Assembly: GCF_000327065.1 (NCBI RefSeq) | Contig: NC_019936.1 | Location: 3,872,001 to 3,936,000 of the forward strand | Length of the DNA: 64,000 bases | Direction: 5' to 3' | DNA from: Stutzerimonas stutzeri RCH2 | GTDB taxonomy: Bacteria; Pseudomonadota; Gammaproteobacteria; Pseudomonadales; Pseudomonadaceae | Shown here: one piece after another, positions 1-10,873 of the stretch | How the letters are laid out: each line of letters opens with the position of its first letter | Numbering within the stretch: the first letter of the stretch is position 1 | The notes under the pieces: model-generated | Seen by the model: the letters and a program-made list of their open reading frames with translations, nothing else | What the model was told of the DNA's origin: nothing | Databases searched by the model: none | Position numbers and translations under genes: made by a program

Positions 1-2
1 GC

Positions 3-230
3 TGGATTGGCCGCCGAGCCCGGCAGGCGCGCGGCCAGGCCTCTTCGCTCTATCTGTTCAGCTACTACCTGGGGTCCAGCATCGCCGGAACGCTGGGCGG
101 TGTGTTCTGGCATGCCGCCGGCTGGGATGGCGTCGGCCTGTTCATCGCCTCGCTGCTACTGATCGCCTTCGCCGTGGCGCTGCACTTGGCGCGTCTTCGT
201 CCGTTGCCGGAGCCGCAGACGGTGCACTGA
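3..230 (+). CDS. MFS transporter, C-terminal fragment (5' end outside window)
   Basis: Only the last 75 residues are visible, read in the frame that ends with TGA at 228-230. They contain two hydrophobic segments, roughly residues 15-35 and 45-63 of the fragment, joined by a short Trp/Gly-rich loop (FWHAAGWDGVG), and end in an Arg/Pro/Glu-rich cytoplasmic tail. This pattern is typical of the last two transmembrane helices of a 12-helix major facilitator superfamily exporter of the YnfM type. The substrate cannot be read from this piece. It converges on hemE across a shared terminator. Confidence 0.75.
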   Translation, partial: WIGRRARQARGQASSLYLFSYYLGSSIAGTLGGVFWHAAGWDGVGLFIASLLLIAFAVALHLARLRPLPEPQTVH

Positions 231-242
231 GCCCCTAACGCA

Positions 243-268
243 AAACGCCCCGCTGCTGCGGGGCGTTT
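243..268. terminator. Bidirectional intrinsic terminator between MFS gene and hemE
   Basis: A perfect 11-bp inverted repeat (AAACGCCCCGC and its complement) flanks a TGCT loop. Its A/T ends give a U-tract in either direction, so it can end both the rightward transporter transcript and the leftward hemE transcript. Confidence 0.8.
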
Positions 269-287
269 GCATCCAGCGGGTGAACAG

Positions 288-1352
288 TCAGCCGTGGTAT
301 CGCGCCGACAGTTCGTGCACCGACTCGATAAAGGCGCCGGCATGGGCTGGATCGACTTCCGGCGTGATGCCGTGGCCCAGGTTGAACACGTGGCCATTGC
401 CATGACCGAAGCTGGCCAGGATGCGCCCCACCTCGGCGCGGATGGCGTCAGGCTTGGCATAGAGCACACTTGGGTCCATGTTGCCCTGCAGCGCCACCTT
501 GTCACCGACACGGCGACGCGCCTCGCCGATATCACAGGTCCAGTCCAGGCCCAGCGCCTCGACGCCCGAGTCGGCCATCGATTCCAGCCAGAGGCCACCA
601 CCCTTGGTGAACATGATGACCGGCACGCGGCGGCCGTCATGCTCACGAATCAGACCGTCGACGATCTTGCGCATGTAGGCCAGGGAGAACTCCTGATAGG
701 CCGCCGCCGACAGGCTGCCACCCCAGGAATCGAAGATCTGCACCGCCTGGGCGCCGGCGAGAATCTGGCCGTTGAGGTAGCTGGTGACCGACTGCGCCAG
801 CTTGTCCAGCAGTGCGTGCATCGCCTGCGGGTTCTCGTAGAGCATCGCCTTGGACTTGCGGAAATCCTTCGACGAGCCGCCCTCGACCATGTAGGTCGCC
901 AGGGTCCAGGGGCTGCCGGAGAAACCGATCAGCGGCACGCGGCCATTGAGTTCGCGGCGGATGGTACGCACCGCATCCATTACATAGCCCAGATCCTTCT
1001 CAGGATCGGGAATTGGCAGCGCCTCGATGTCCGCAACGCTACTCACCACCTTTTTGAAGCGCGGCCCTTCGCCGGTCTCGAAGTACAAACCCAGGCCCAT
1101 GGCGTCCGGCACGGTAAGGATGTCGGAGAACAGGATCGCCGCATCCAGCGGGTAGCGGTCCAGCGGCTGCAGGGTGACCTCGCAGGCGAGTTCGGGGTTC
1201 ATGCACAGGCTCATGAAGTCACCGGCCTTGGCGCGGCTGGCCCGGTATTCGGGCAGGTAGCGGCCGGCTTGGCGCATCATCCACACCGGGGTGACGTCGA
1301 CAGGCTGCTTGAGCAGGGCACGAAGGAAACGGTCGTTCTTCAGGGCAGTCAT
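288..1352 (-). CDS. hemE: Uroporphyrinogen decarboxylase
   Basis: Predicted to decarboxylate the four acetate side chains of uroporphyrinogen III to give coproporphyrinogen III, in the cytoplasm, for heme synthesis. The 354-residue protein has signature one, [15 protein letters not shown], at residues 22-36, the catalytic Asp at about residue 77 in [12 protein letters not shown], and signature two, [10 protein letters not shown], near residue 143. The start MTALKND at 1352 is chosen because it fits the family N-terminus; the frame stays open for 25 more codons upstream but those look unrelated and overlap the gltD terminator region. Length is normal for the family. Confidence 0.97.
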   Translation of the reverse strand: MTALKNDRFLRALLKQPVDVTPVWMMRQAGRYLPEYRASRAKAGDFMSLCMNPELACEVTLQPLDRYPLDAAILFSDILTVPDAMGLGLYFETGEGPRFKKVVSSVADIEALPIPDPEKDLGYVMDAVRTIRRELNGRVPLIGFSGSPWTLATYMVEGGSSKDFRKSKAMLYENPQAMHALLDKLAQSVTSYLNGQILAGAQAVQIFDSWGGSLSAAAYQEFSLAYMRKIVDGLIREHDGRRVPVIMFTKGGGLWLESMADSGVEALGLDWTCDIGEARRRVGDKVALQGNMDPSVLYAKPDAIRAEVGRILASFGHGNGHVFNLGHGITPEVDPAHAGAFIESVHELSARYHG

Positions 1353-1395
1353 GGTAGGGTTCCAGCGTAAAAGTGCCGTGCATTGTCGCAAAGCG

Positions 1396-1425
1396 GAAAA
1401 AAAAAGGCACGGCGAGCGCCGTGCC
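1396..1425 (-). terminator. Intrinsic terminator downstream of gltD
   Basis: On the minus strand a GGCACGGCG/CGCCGTGCC hairpin (1406-1425) is followed by a run of about ten T residues (1396-1405). It lies about 67 bases past the gltD stop and just upstream of hemE, so it separates gltBD from hemE. A second, weaker CGGGTG/CACCCG hairpin sits at 1461-1480. Confidence 0.8.
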
Positions 1426-1491
1426 ATTTAGCTCTGGGCTTGATTCAAATCAGGCCGCGCCGGGTGCCTGTCGACACCCGGCAGCATCGGA

Positions 1492-2961
<1,470 letters not shown>

Positions 2962-2970
2962 TCAGGGTAA

Positions 2971-3001
2971 GCGGCGGCCCCGCCAGGGCTGGGGCCGCCG
3001 C
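2971..3001 (-). other. Perfect stem-loop in the gltB-gltD spacer
   Basis: An 11-bp perfect inverted repeat, GCGGCGGCCCC (2971-2981) with GGGGCCGCCGC (2991-3001), encloses a 9-base loop. It starts 16 bases after the gltB stop codon and has no U-tract, so it is more likely an mRNA-stabilising or attenuating structure than a full terminator. Confidence 0.6.
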
Positions 3002-3017
3002 CTGAAGCGGCTTCTTG

Positions 3018-6000
3018 TTATTGCGGGTTGGCCCGGGTGCTCGACAGCAGCGAGGCCAGGTTGGCCGCCTTGGGCTTGACCAGCCAGAACCGACGCAGGT
3101 AGTCGTCGAGATTATCCAGCAGTTCAGCCCCCCACTCACTCGCGGTTTCAGCAACATATTCGCGCAGCACATCCTGCAGATGGCTGCGATAGGCTTCCAT
3201 TGCCTCACCGGTGATGCGCTGCAGGTTGACCAGCTCGTTGTTCACCCGATCGACGAAACTGTTGTCCATGTCCAGCACATAGGCGAAACCACCGGTCATG
3301 CCCGAGCCAAAGTTGTGCCCGGTCTTGCCCAGCACGCAGACAAAGCCGCCAGTCATGTACTCGCAGCAATGATCGCCCGTGCCCTCGACGACCGCATGGG
3401 CGCCGGAGTTGCGCACCGCAAACCGCTCACCTGCGGTGCCGGCGGCGAACAGTTTGCCGCCAGTGGCGCCATATAGACAGGTGTTACCGATGATCGCCGA
3501 ATCCTGCGAGCGGTAGGCCGCGCCCTGCGGCGGCGTGACGACCAGCTTGCCGCCGGTCATGCCTTTGCCGACGTAATCGTTGGCGTCGCCTTCCAGATAC
3601 AGGTTGAGGCCGCCGGCGTTCCAGACGCCGAAGCTCTGGCCAGCCGTTCCCTTGAAGCGGAAGGTGATCGGCGCGCCAGCCATGCCTTGGTTGCCATGTT
3701 GACGAGCGATCTCGCCGGACACACGGGCACCGATGGAACGGTCACAGTTGCAGATCTCCAGCTCGAACTCGCCACCGCTCTTGGTATCGATGGCGGCCTT
3801 GGCCAACTTGACCATTTCTTCGGCCAGCAGCCCTTGGTCGAACGGCGGGTTCTTTTCCACCTGGCAGAACTGCGGCTTGTCGGCCGGGATATTGCTGCCA
3901 CCAAGTAGCGGCGAAAGATCCAGACTGTTCTGCTTCGCCGTTTCACCTGGCAGCAGCTCGAGCAGGTCGGTCCGACCGATCAGCTCGCCGAGGCTGCGCA
4001 CGCCCAGCTTGGCCAGCCACTCGCGGGTTTCTTCGGCAACGAACTGGAAGAAGTTGACCACCATGTCGACGGTGCCGATGAAGTGATCCTTGCGCAGCTG
4101 CTCGTTCTGGGTGGCGACGCCGGTGGCACAGTTGTTCAGGTGGCAGATGCGCAGGTACTTGCAGCCCAGCGCGATCATCGGCGCAGTACCGAAGCCGAAG
4201 CTTTCGGCGCCAAGGATCGCAGCCTTGATCACATCCAGACCGGTCTTCAAACCACCATCGGTCTGCACCCGGACCTTGCCACGCAGGTCATTGCCGCGCA
4301 GGGTCTGGTGGGTTTCGGCGAGACCGAGCTCCCACGGCGAACCGGCGTAGCGGATCGAGGTCAACGGCGAAGCGCCGGTACCGCCGTCGTAGCCGGAAAT
4401 GGTAATCAGGTCGGCATAGGCCTTGGCCACGCCGGCGGCGATGGTGCCGACGCCCGGCTCGGCCACCAGCTTGACCGACACCAGCGCCTGCGGGTTGACC
4501 TGCTTGAGGTCGAAGATCAGCTGCGCCAGATCCTCGATGGAGTAGATGTCATGGTGTGGCGGCGGGGAGATCAGCGTCACCCCCGGCACGGCGTAACGCA
4601 GCCGCGCGATCAGACCGTTGACCTTGCCACCGGGCAGCTGGCCGCCTTCACCGGGCTTGGCGCCCTGGGCGACCTTGATCTGCAGCACTTCGGCGTTGAC
4701 CAGGTATTCCGGCGTGACACCGAAACGACCGGTCGCGACCTGCTTGATCTTCGAGCTGCGCTCGGTGCCGTAGCGGGCCGGATCTTCGCCACCCTCACCG
4801 GAGTTCGAACGCGCACCGATGCGATTCATCGCCGCGGCGATCGCTTCGTGGGCCTCCGGCGACAAGGCGCCGAGCGAGATACCAGCGGAGTCGAAACGCT
4901 TGAGGATCGCATCCAGCGGCTCGACCTCTTCCAGCGCCAGTGGCTGATCGGCCAGCTTGACCTTGAGCAGGTCGCGCAGCATCGCCACCGGGCGCTGGTC
5001 GACCAGCGCGGTGTACTCCTTGAAGCGGCTGTAATCGCCGCTCTGCACCGCCATCTGCAGTGCGCTGACCACATCGGGGTTGTAGGCGTGGTACTCACCG
5101 CCGTAGACGAACTTCAACAGGCCACCCTGCTGGATCGGCTTGCGGCTGCTCCAGGCCTCGGCGGCGAGCGCCTTCTGTTCGGCCTCGAGATCCTCGAAGC
5201 GAGCCCCCTTGATACGGCTGGCGACGCCACGGAAGCTGAGCTCGACGATCTCATCGGACAGACCAACGGCCTCGAACAGTTGCGCGCCACGGTAGGACGC
5301 GATGGTCGAGATGCCCATCTTGGAGATGATTTTCATCAGCCCCTTGGAGATGCCCTTGCGATAGTGCTTGAACACTTCGTAGAGATCGCCCAGCACTTCG
5401 CCGGTGCGGATCAGGTCACCCAGCACCTCGTAGGCAAGGAACGGGTACACCGCCGTGGCACCAAAGCCGATCAAGACCGCGAAATGATGCGGGTCGCGTG
5501 CGGTGGCGGTTTCCACCAGGATGTTGCAGCTGCAGCGCAGGCCGGTGTCGACCAGACGGTGGTGAACTGCGCCCACGGCCAGCGAAGCATGCACCGGCAG
5601 CTTGCCCGGGCCGATATGACGGTCACTGAGTACCAGCAGGACCTTGCCGCCGCGTACGGCTTCCTCGGCCTGATCGGCAATATTGCGAATCGCCGCTTCG
5701 AGACCGATGCTCTCGTCGTAGTTCAGGTCGATGACCAGGCGCTCGAAGCCCGGGCGCTCCAGGTTCATGATCGTGCGCCACTTCGCTGGCGAGATCACCG
5801 GAGTGGTCAGGATCGCCCGGTTGGCGTGCTCGGCGGTTTCCTCGAAGACATTGCGCTCGGCACCCAGACAGGTTTCCAGCGACATCACGATGGCTTCGCG
5901 CAGCGGGTCGATCGGCGGGTTGGTAACCTGCGCGAACTGCTGACGGAAGTAGTCGTAGGGCGAACGCACGCGGCGCGACAGCACCGCCATGGGCGTATCG

Positions 6001-7466
6001 TCGCCCATCGAGCCGACCGCTTCCTGGCCCTGCTCGGCCAGCGGGCGCAGCACCTGGTCACGCTCCTCGAAGGTAACCTGGTACATCTTCATGTACTGCT
6101 TGAGCTGGTCGGCATCGTAGAAGGCCGAACCGTGGTCGTTGTCATCCAGGGTCGACTGGATGCGCAACGCGTTCTGGCGCAGCCACTTCTTATAGGGCTG
6201 CTGCGCCTTCAAATGATTGTCGATGTCGTCGGTGTGCAGCACCTTGCCAGTGAGGGTATCGACGGCAAGGATCTGGCCTGGGCCGACGCGGCCCTTGGCG
6301 AGAACGTCCTCGGGTTTGTAGTCCCAGACGCCAACTTCGGACGCGAGGGTGATATAGCCATTCTTGGTGGTCACCCAACGTGCCGGACGCAGGCCGTTGC
6401 GATCGAGCAGGCAGACCGCATGGCGGCCATCGGTCAACACCACGCCAGCCGGGCCATCCCAAGGCTCCATGTGCATGGAGTTGAACTCGTAGAACGCCCG
6501 AAGATCGGGGTCCATGGTTTCGACGTTTTGCCAGGCCGGCGGAATGATCATGCGCAGACCGCGGAACAGATCCATTCCGCCGGTGACCAAGAGTTCAAGC
6601 ATGTTGTCCATGCTCGAGGAGTCGGAGCCGGTGCGGTTGATCAGCGGCGACAGGCTCTCGAGGTCGGGCAGCAACTCGTTGGCGAATTTCAGGCGACGCG
6701 CCTGGGCCCAGTTGCGGTTACCGGTGATGGTGTTGATTTCGCCGTTGTGGGCAAGAAAGCGGAACGGCTGAGCCAGCCGCCACTGCGGCATGGTGTTGGT
6801 GGAGAAACGCTGGTGAAACACGCAGATAGCAGTCGCGAGGCGCTCGTCACCCAGATCCGGGTAAAACTGGGCCAGGTCGGCCGGCATCATCAGGCCTTTG
6901 TAGATGATGTCTTTGTCGGAGAGGCTGCAGACGTAAAAGGCGCTGTCGTCGGCCAGTGCGACTTCGGCACGGCGGCGGGCGAAGAACAGCTTGATGCCGA
7001 ACTCTCGCTCTTCCAGGCCTTCACCGGAAACGAATACCTGCTCGATCCGTGGCAACCGCTCGAGCGCAAGCTGGCCCAGCACGCTGGTATCGACCGGCAC
7101 TTCGCGCCAGCCAACAAGGGCCAAGCCCTGTGCGGCGATTTCTTCGCTCAGACGAGCCCGAGCACGATCAGCCTTGCTGGCGTCAGGATCGAGGAAAATC
7201 ATCCCGACGGCGTACTGCGCCGGCAGCTCGGTGCCAAAATGCTCAAGCGCTTTGGCGCGCAGGAAGGCATCCGGCTTCTGCATCAGCAAACCGCAGCCGT
7301 CACCGGTTTTGCCATCGGCGTTGATGCCGCCACGGTGAGTCATGCAGGTCAGGGACTGAATGGCAGTCTTTAGAAGGTGATGGCTTGCCTCGCCCTGCAT
7401 GTGGGCAATCAGACCGAAGCCGCAGTTATCCTTGAACTCTTCAGGACGAAACAGACCTGCTCTCAT
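3018..7466 (-). CDS. gltB: Glutamate synthase (NADPH) large subunit
   Basis: Alpha subunit of GOGAT, 1482 residues. Order of parts: N-terminal class II glutamine amidotransferase domain, central domain, FMN-binding synthase domain, C-terminal beta-helix domain. The predicted nucleophile is C15 after removal of the short propeptide [15 protein letters not shown] 3Fe-4S cluster motif with spacing C-x5-C-x4-C is visible in [16 protein letters not shown] choose ATG at 7466 because GGAG lies five bases upstream; the GTG at 7472 overlaps that ribosome binding site. With gltD it assimilates ammonium together with glutamine synthetase. Confidence 0.97.
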   Translation of the reverse strand: MRAGLFRPEEFKDNCGFGLIAHMQGEASHHLLKTAIQSLTCMTHRGGINADGKTGDGCGLLMQKPDAFLRAKALEHFGTELPAQYAVGMIFLDPDASKADRARARLSEEIAAQGLALVGWREVPVDTSVLGQLALERLPRIEQVFVSGEGLEEREFGIKLFFARRRAEVALADDSAFYVCSLSDKDIIYKGLMMPADLAQFYPDLGDERLATAICVFHQRFSTNTMPQWRLAQPFRFLAHNGEINTITGNRNWAQARRLKFANELLPDLESLSPLINRTGSDSSSMDNMLELLVTGGMDLFRGLRMIIPPAWQNVETMDPDLRAFYEFNSMHMEPWDGPAGVVLTDGRHAVCLLDRNGLRPARWVTTKNGYITLASEVGVWDYKPEDVLAKGRVGPGQILAVDTLTGKVLHTDDIDNHLKAQQPYKKWLRQNALRIQSTLDDNDHGSAFYDADQLKQYMKMYQVTFEERDQVLRPLAEQGQEAVGSMGDDTPMAVLSRRVRSPYDYFRQQFAQVTNPPIDPLREAIVMSLETCLGAERNVFEETAEHANRAILTTPVISPAKWRTIMNLERPGFERLVIDLNYDESIGLEAAIRNIADQAEEAVRGGKVLLVLSDRHIGPGKLPVHASLAVGAVHHRLVDTGLRCSCNILVETATARDPHHFAVLIGFGATAVYPFLAYEVLGDLIRTGEVLGDLYEVFKHYRKGISKGLMKIISKMGISTIASYRGAQLFEAVGLSDEIVELSFRGVASRIKGARFEDLEAEQKALAAEAWSSRKPIQQGGLLKFVYGGEYHAYNPDVVSALQMAVQSGDYSRFKEYTALVDQRPVAMLRDLLKVKLADQPLALEEVEPLDAILKRFDSAGISLGALSPEAHEAIAAAMNRIGARSNSGEGGEDPARYGTERSSKIKQVATGRFGVTPEYLVNAEVLQIKVAQGAKPGEGGQLPGGKVNGLIARLRYAVPGVTLISPPPHHDIYSIEDLAQLIFDLKQVNPQALVSVKLVAEPGVGTIAAGVAKAYADLITISGYDGGTGASPLTSIRYAGSPWELGLAETHQTLRGNDLRGKVRVQTDGGLKTGLDVIKAAILGAESFGFGTAPMIALGCKYLRICHLNNCATGVATQNEQLRKDHFIGTVDMVVNFFQFVAEETREWLAKLGVRSLGELIGRTDLLELLPGETAKQNSLDLSPLLGGSNIPADKPQFCQVEKNPPFDQGLLAEEMVKLAKAAIDTKSGGEFELEICNCDRSIGARVSGEIARQHGNQGMAGAPITFRFKGTAGQSFGVWNAGGLNLYLEGDANDYVGKGMTGGKLVVTPPQGAAYRSQDSAIIGNTCLYGATGGKLFAAGTAGERFAVRNSGAHAVVEGTGDHCCEYMTGGFVCVLGKTGHNFGSGMTGGFAYVLDMDNSFVDRVNNELVNLQRITGEAMEAYRSHLQDVLREYVAETASEWGAELLDNLDDYLRRFWLVKPKAANLASLLSSTRANPQ

Positions 7467-7599
7467 AGGCACTCCACCAGCTAAATGCGTTGTAAATCAA
7501 CCCCTTATTGACGGCGCAGCGACTCACCCCGTCATTCACGTGGGCAAAAGGGGGAGCAGTTTACAAAGCCCGCTAGATCGGCACAATTTATTTTTGCAA

Positions 7600-7641
7600 G
7601 CCCCAAAAAGGTGCATTGCGCACTTTTTTGGGGCGTTTTTT
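7600..7641. terminator. Long palindrome/terminator between the pil-aro operon and gltB
   Basis: Outer arms GCCCCAAAAA (7600-7609) and TTTTTGGGGC (7625-7634) extend inward to GTGC (7611-7614) and GCAC (7620-7623) around a five-base loop. On the plus strand it is followed by a T-run at 7636-7641. Both flanking genes are on the minus strand, where only the inner hairpin is followed by five U residues. It probably ends the pilMNOPQ-aroKB transcript, but its stronger polarity points the other way. Confidence 0.6.
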
Positions 7642-9181
7642 ATCGAGACTGCGTCATTTCCTGCTGAACACTTGCAAGACTCCGCACCCATGGCTTGCCA
7701 GCCTGCAGCGAAGCGGGCAGCGACTTGACCGCCGCGACGGCAGCCGCTCGATTGGCAAAATTGCCGTAGGTAACGACGTAGAGCGGCTTGCCTTCATGTT
7801 GCTTGGCAAAATAGCGGTAGCTACCACCATGCTGCTGAACAAGCGCCTGGGCATTCTTCTCGACGCGCGTACCCAAGATCTGAACCAGATAGTTGCTTCC
7901 CGGCTGGCTCGCATACCACGCGCCATGACCTGAGCTGGCCGGTGCGGCGGCTGGCGCCGGGGGGCGCTCCGCGACATTCGGCCGCACCGGCGCCGCGAGC
8001 GCAGGAGTCGGAGCGGCGACGGGCGGTGCAGGAACCGGCTGAGCACGCTCGACCGGTGCAGGTGCAGGTGCAGGTGCAGGTGCAGGTGCAGGCATCATCG
8101 GTGCAGTCGCCCCACGAACGGAAGCTTCGCGGTCGTCCTCACCCCCGGCGGCCGCCGCGAGCGGCTCACGGATCACGGGCTGCGCATCGCCACCTAACGG
8201 CAACGACAGCGGACGCTCCTCGCCATCGAACTCGATTGCCGTCTGTCGATCCTGGCCCGCAGCGCCATCAGCCGACGAGCTATCGAGGGGCAGACTGGTA
8301 ACTGCCGGCGGAAGCGGTGCCTGAGTGTCGCCGCCACGCAGCGCGAGATAGCCAACCGCAACAACCACAATCACCGCGACAGCTGCCAGCAGGTGTCGTC
8401 TAGGCAGCGGAAAGGCAATTCCGCCCGTCTTGCGGCTGCCACGGCGACTCTGCATTGCAGCAAGCAACTCGTCTCGCGCCATCTGATTGATTGCGCCAGG
8501 CCAGCCACCCGACTGCTCATGGACGCGGACGATCTGCTCCTCATTCAGGCACTCGATTCCGCTGCCAGCACCCTCGAGCCGCAGCGCAAGGTATTCCCGC
8601 GTCTCGTCTTCTTCATAGGGTTGCAAAGCGATGGCGTGATAACGCTCTTCCCCCTCGCTCAAGGCCTCCAGACGCCCAGCAAGCGCTGGCTCACCGAACA
8701 GGAATACGTGCGGGCGCGCCTCGGGACTGCCAGCAGCCAGGCGCAACAGGGTCTCAACTGCGGCCCCGGTCAGACACTCGGCGTCATCGACCAGCAGATA
8801 GACTTCCTGGCCAGTCAGGGCCAGCTGCGTCACTTGCGTCATGATGCCGTCGAAGTCGGCGGCTGGACTGCTCAACGCCTGGGCGATCTGCGAGAGCAAC
8901 GCGCTGGCATCCATAGTGCCTTGAGGCGTGATGACCACGCTCTGCACCGACTGCTTGTTGCTGCTGGCCACCAAGGCCTGACGCAGCAGGGTTTTGCCAC
9001 TGCCTTCCGGCCCGGTTACCAGCAGCAGTAACTGGCTATACCGAGCAAGATGATGAAGCTGCCCAAGCACCGGTTTGCGCTGCGCAGGGAAGAACTTGAA
9101 GCCCGGAACACGAGCAGCGAAGGGATCATGGCTGAAGCCATAGTGATTCAGAAACGCGTCGTCCGCAGACAAACTGGTCAT
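7640..9181 (-). CDS. AAA ATPase with SPOR domain (DamX-like)
   Basis: A 513-residue inner-membrane protein. Residues 1-240 form an ExeA/DamX-type AAA module with Walker A GPEGSGKT at 57-64 and a Walker B-like LLVDDAE. A transmembrane helix follows near residues 250-270 (LLAAVAVIVVVAVGYLAL), then a Pro/Ala-rich linker with a PA dipeptide repeat, and a C-terminal SPOR domain (about 435-510) that should bind denuded septal peptidoglycan. It is the last gene of the pil-aro operon, ten bases after aroB. DamX-like proteins act in cell division; the exact role here is inferred. The linker is encoded by a hexanucleotide repeat. Confidence 0.85.
   Translation of the reverse strand: MTSLSADDAFLNHYGFSHDPFAARVPGFKFFPAQRKPVLGQLHHLARYSQLLLLVTGPEGSGKTLLRQALVASSNKQSVQSVVITPQGTMDASALLSQIAQALSSPAADFDGIMTQVTQLALTGQEVYLLVDDAECLTGAAVETLLRLAAGSPEARPHVFLFGEPALAGRLEALSEGEERYHAIALQPYEEDETREYLALRLEGAGSGIECLNEEQIVRVHEQSGGWPGAINQMARDELLAAMQSRRGSRKTGGIAFPLPRRHLLAAVAVIVVVAVGYLALRGGDTQAPLPPAVTSLPLDSSSADGAAGQDRQTAIEFDGEERPLSLPLGGDAQPVIREPLAAAAGGEDDREASVRGATAPMMPAPAPAPAPAPAPVERAQPVPAPPVAAPTPALAAPVRPNVAERPPAPAAAPASSGHGAWYASQPGSNYLVQILGTRVEKNAQALVQQHGGSYRYFAKQHEGKPLYVVTYGNFANRAAAVAAVKSLPASLQAGKPWVRSLASVQQEMTQSR
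8055..8092. repeat. GGTGCA hexanucleotide tandem repeat
   Basis: Six perfect copies of GGTGCA plus two bases. On the coding (minus) strand it reads as repeated Pro-Ala codons in the linker of the SPOR/AAA protein. Because the unit is six bases, copy-number change would lengthen or shorten the linker without breaking the frame. Confidence 0.9.
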
Positions 9182-9191
9182 GGAAATCTTC

Positions 9192-10295
9192 TTATGCTCC
9201 CAAAGGTTCCGTCATTGCGCCGTAATTGGCATTCAAGGTCGTCTCTAGCACATCGCGCGGGAAGTCACCGGTCACAACCGCCTCGCCGAGTTGTCGCAGC
9301 AGAACAAGACGCAGCCGGCCATCCAGCACCTTCTTGTCGACGGCCATGTGCTCGAGGAAGTCCTGCGGCCGCATTTGCGCCGGCGGAACGACGGGCAGCG
9401 CCGCGCGCTGCAGTAACCGGATAGCGCGATCGCGTTCTGCCTCTCCTATCCAGCCAAGCTGACATGACATCTCCAATGCCATCACGGTTCCCGCCGCGAC
9501 GGCCTCACCATGCAGCCATACGCCATAGCCCATGTGAGTTTCGATCGCGTGACCAAAAGTGTGACCCAGGTTCAGGATGGCTCGCACCCCGGATTCGCGC
9601 TCATCGGCATTGACCACCTTCGCTTTGGCGGCACAGGAACGCTGGATAGCCTCAGTCAGCGCCGCGGAATCAAGCGCTCGAATCAGGTCGATATTGGTTT
9701 CGAGCCAGCCAAGAAACGGCTCGTCGCAGATCAATCCGTACTTGATCACTTCGGCCAGCCCTGCCGACAACTCGCGCGCAGGCAGCGTCGCCAGCGTGGT
9801 TGTATCGATAACAACCGCACGGGGCTGGTAGAACGCACCGATCATGTTCTTGCCCAGCGGATGGTTGATGCCGGTCTTACCACCGACCGAAGAGTCCACC
9901 TGCGATAACAACGTAGTGGGCACTTGAATGAAGTCGACGCCACGTTGATAGCTGGCCGCCGCGTAACCAGCCATGTCGCCGACCACGCCACCACCCAGCG
10001 CAATGATCGTGGTGTTGCGGTCATGCCTCGCCCCGAGCAGAGCGTCGAAGATGAGCTGGAGGGTCTGCCAGTTCTTGTGCTCTTCTCCGTCAGGGAGAAT
10101 CACTGGAGTGACAGCGTGATTGGAAAGAGTGCGAGTCAAACGGTCGAGATACAGCGGCGCAACCGTCTCATTAGTGACAATGGCGACCTGCCGACCGCGA
10201 ATCTTGTCGCTGAATAGCTCCGGGCGATCCAGCAACCTTTCGCCAATATGGATGGGATAGCTACGCTCGCCGAGATCGACCTGAAGAGTGTGCAT
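9192..10295 (-). CDS. aroB: 3-dehydroquinate synthase
   Basis: Second step of the shikimate pathway: converts DAHP to 3-dehydroquinate with NAD and a divalent metal, in the cytoplasm. The 367-residue protein has the typical N-terminus [15 protein letters not shown], the NAD-binding [11 protein letters not shown], the active-site segment [10 protein letters not shown], and metal ligands in GHTFGHAIE and WLHGEAVA. It lies 23 bases after aroK and 10 bases before the SPOR/AAA gene, so all three are likely co-transcribed with pilMNOPQ. Confidence 0.97.
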   Translation of the reverse strand: MHTLQVDLGERSYPIHIGERLLDRPELFSDKIRGRQVAIVTNETVAPLYLDRLTRTLSNHAVTPVILPDGEEHKNWQTLQLIFDALLGARHDRNTTIIALGGGVVGDMAGYAAASYQRGVDFIQVPTTLLSQVDSSVGGKTGINHPLGKNMIGAFYQPRAVVIDTTTLATLPARELSAGLAEVIKYGLICDEPFLGWLETNIDLIRALDSAALTEAIQRSCAAKAKVVNADERESGVRAILNLGHTFGHAIETHMGYGVWLHGEAVAAGTVMALEMSCQLGWIGEAERDRAIRLLQRAALPVVPPAQMRPQDFLEHMAVDKKVLDGRLRLVLLRQLGEAVVTGDFPRDVLETTLNANYGAMTEPLGA

Positions 10296-10318
10296 GGGGC
10301 CCCCAAGAATAAAGGGGG

Positions 10319-10873
10319 CTAGGATAGCGCAGTTTCATCCTGGCTTTCACGGGGCGGTAGTGACGCAAGCCGATCGAGAATTTCCATAACCACAAGCCTC
10401 GGCGGGCGCTCGTCGGTCTCGATGATGATGTCCGCAATGGATCGATATAAAGGATCGCGAACGGCCATCAAAGCAGTCAGCACGCTGCGAGGATCGTCAG
10501 CTTGCAACAACGGCCGATTGCGATCGCGCGAGGTACGCTCGAGTTGCTGATCAACCGACGTACAGAGATATATGACCCGACCGCCCGCACGAAGCGCCTG
10601 CCGATTCTCGTCCCGCAACACCGCACCACCACCCGTGGCAAGCACCACACCCTCAAGCTGACAAAGTTCTGCAATAGCCGCTCGCTCACGCTCACGGAAG
10701 CCTGCCTCCCCTTCGACATCAAATATCAGCGGGATGCTGGCCCCGGTCCGCTGCTCGATCTCCTTGTCGGAGTCCTTGAACGGCAGACGCAGCTCTTTGG
10801 CAAGCAAACGCCCGATGGTGCTTTTTCCAGCACCCATCGGGCCTATGAGAATGATGTTCTTCAACGACGTCAA
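10319..10873 (-). CDS. aroK: Shikimate kinase
   Basis: Phosphorylates shikimate at the 3-hydroxyl with ATP. The 184-residue protein has the Walker A motif GPMGAGKST at residues 11-19, a shikimate-binding DSDKEIE, the GGGAV segment near residue 80, and the lid-region RDRNRPLL. Its ATG overlaps the pilQ stop by four bases (ATGA), which suggests translational coupling. The N-terminus [11 protein letters not shown] is a few residues longer than many homologues, but the overlap supports this start. Confidence 0.96.
   Translation of the reverse strand: MTSLKNIILIGPMGAGKSTIGRLLAKELRLPFKDSDKEIEQRTGASIPLIFDVEGEAGFRERERAAIAELCQLEGVVLATGGGAVLRDENRQALRAGGRVIYLCTSVDQQLERTSRDRNRPLLQADDPRSVLTALMAVRDPLYRSIADIIIETDERPPRLVVMEILDRLASLPPRESQDETALS

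Noticed and set aside
267..1370. Plus-strand 367-codon frame opposite hemE
   Set aside because: Antisense shadow of hemE with composition-biased translation and no motifs.
4083..7373. Plus-strand open frame of 1096 codons antisense to gltB
   Set aside because: It is a shadow of high-GC codon bias in gltB: low-complexity Arg/His/Gln/Gly-rich translation, no family resemblance, and gltB itself is unmistakable.
7610..7624. NtrC-binding site upstream of gltB
   Set aside because: GGTGC and GCAC are present but in the reverse order to the NtrC consensus GCAC...GGTGC, so the similarity is due to the stem-loop.
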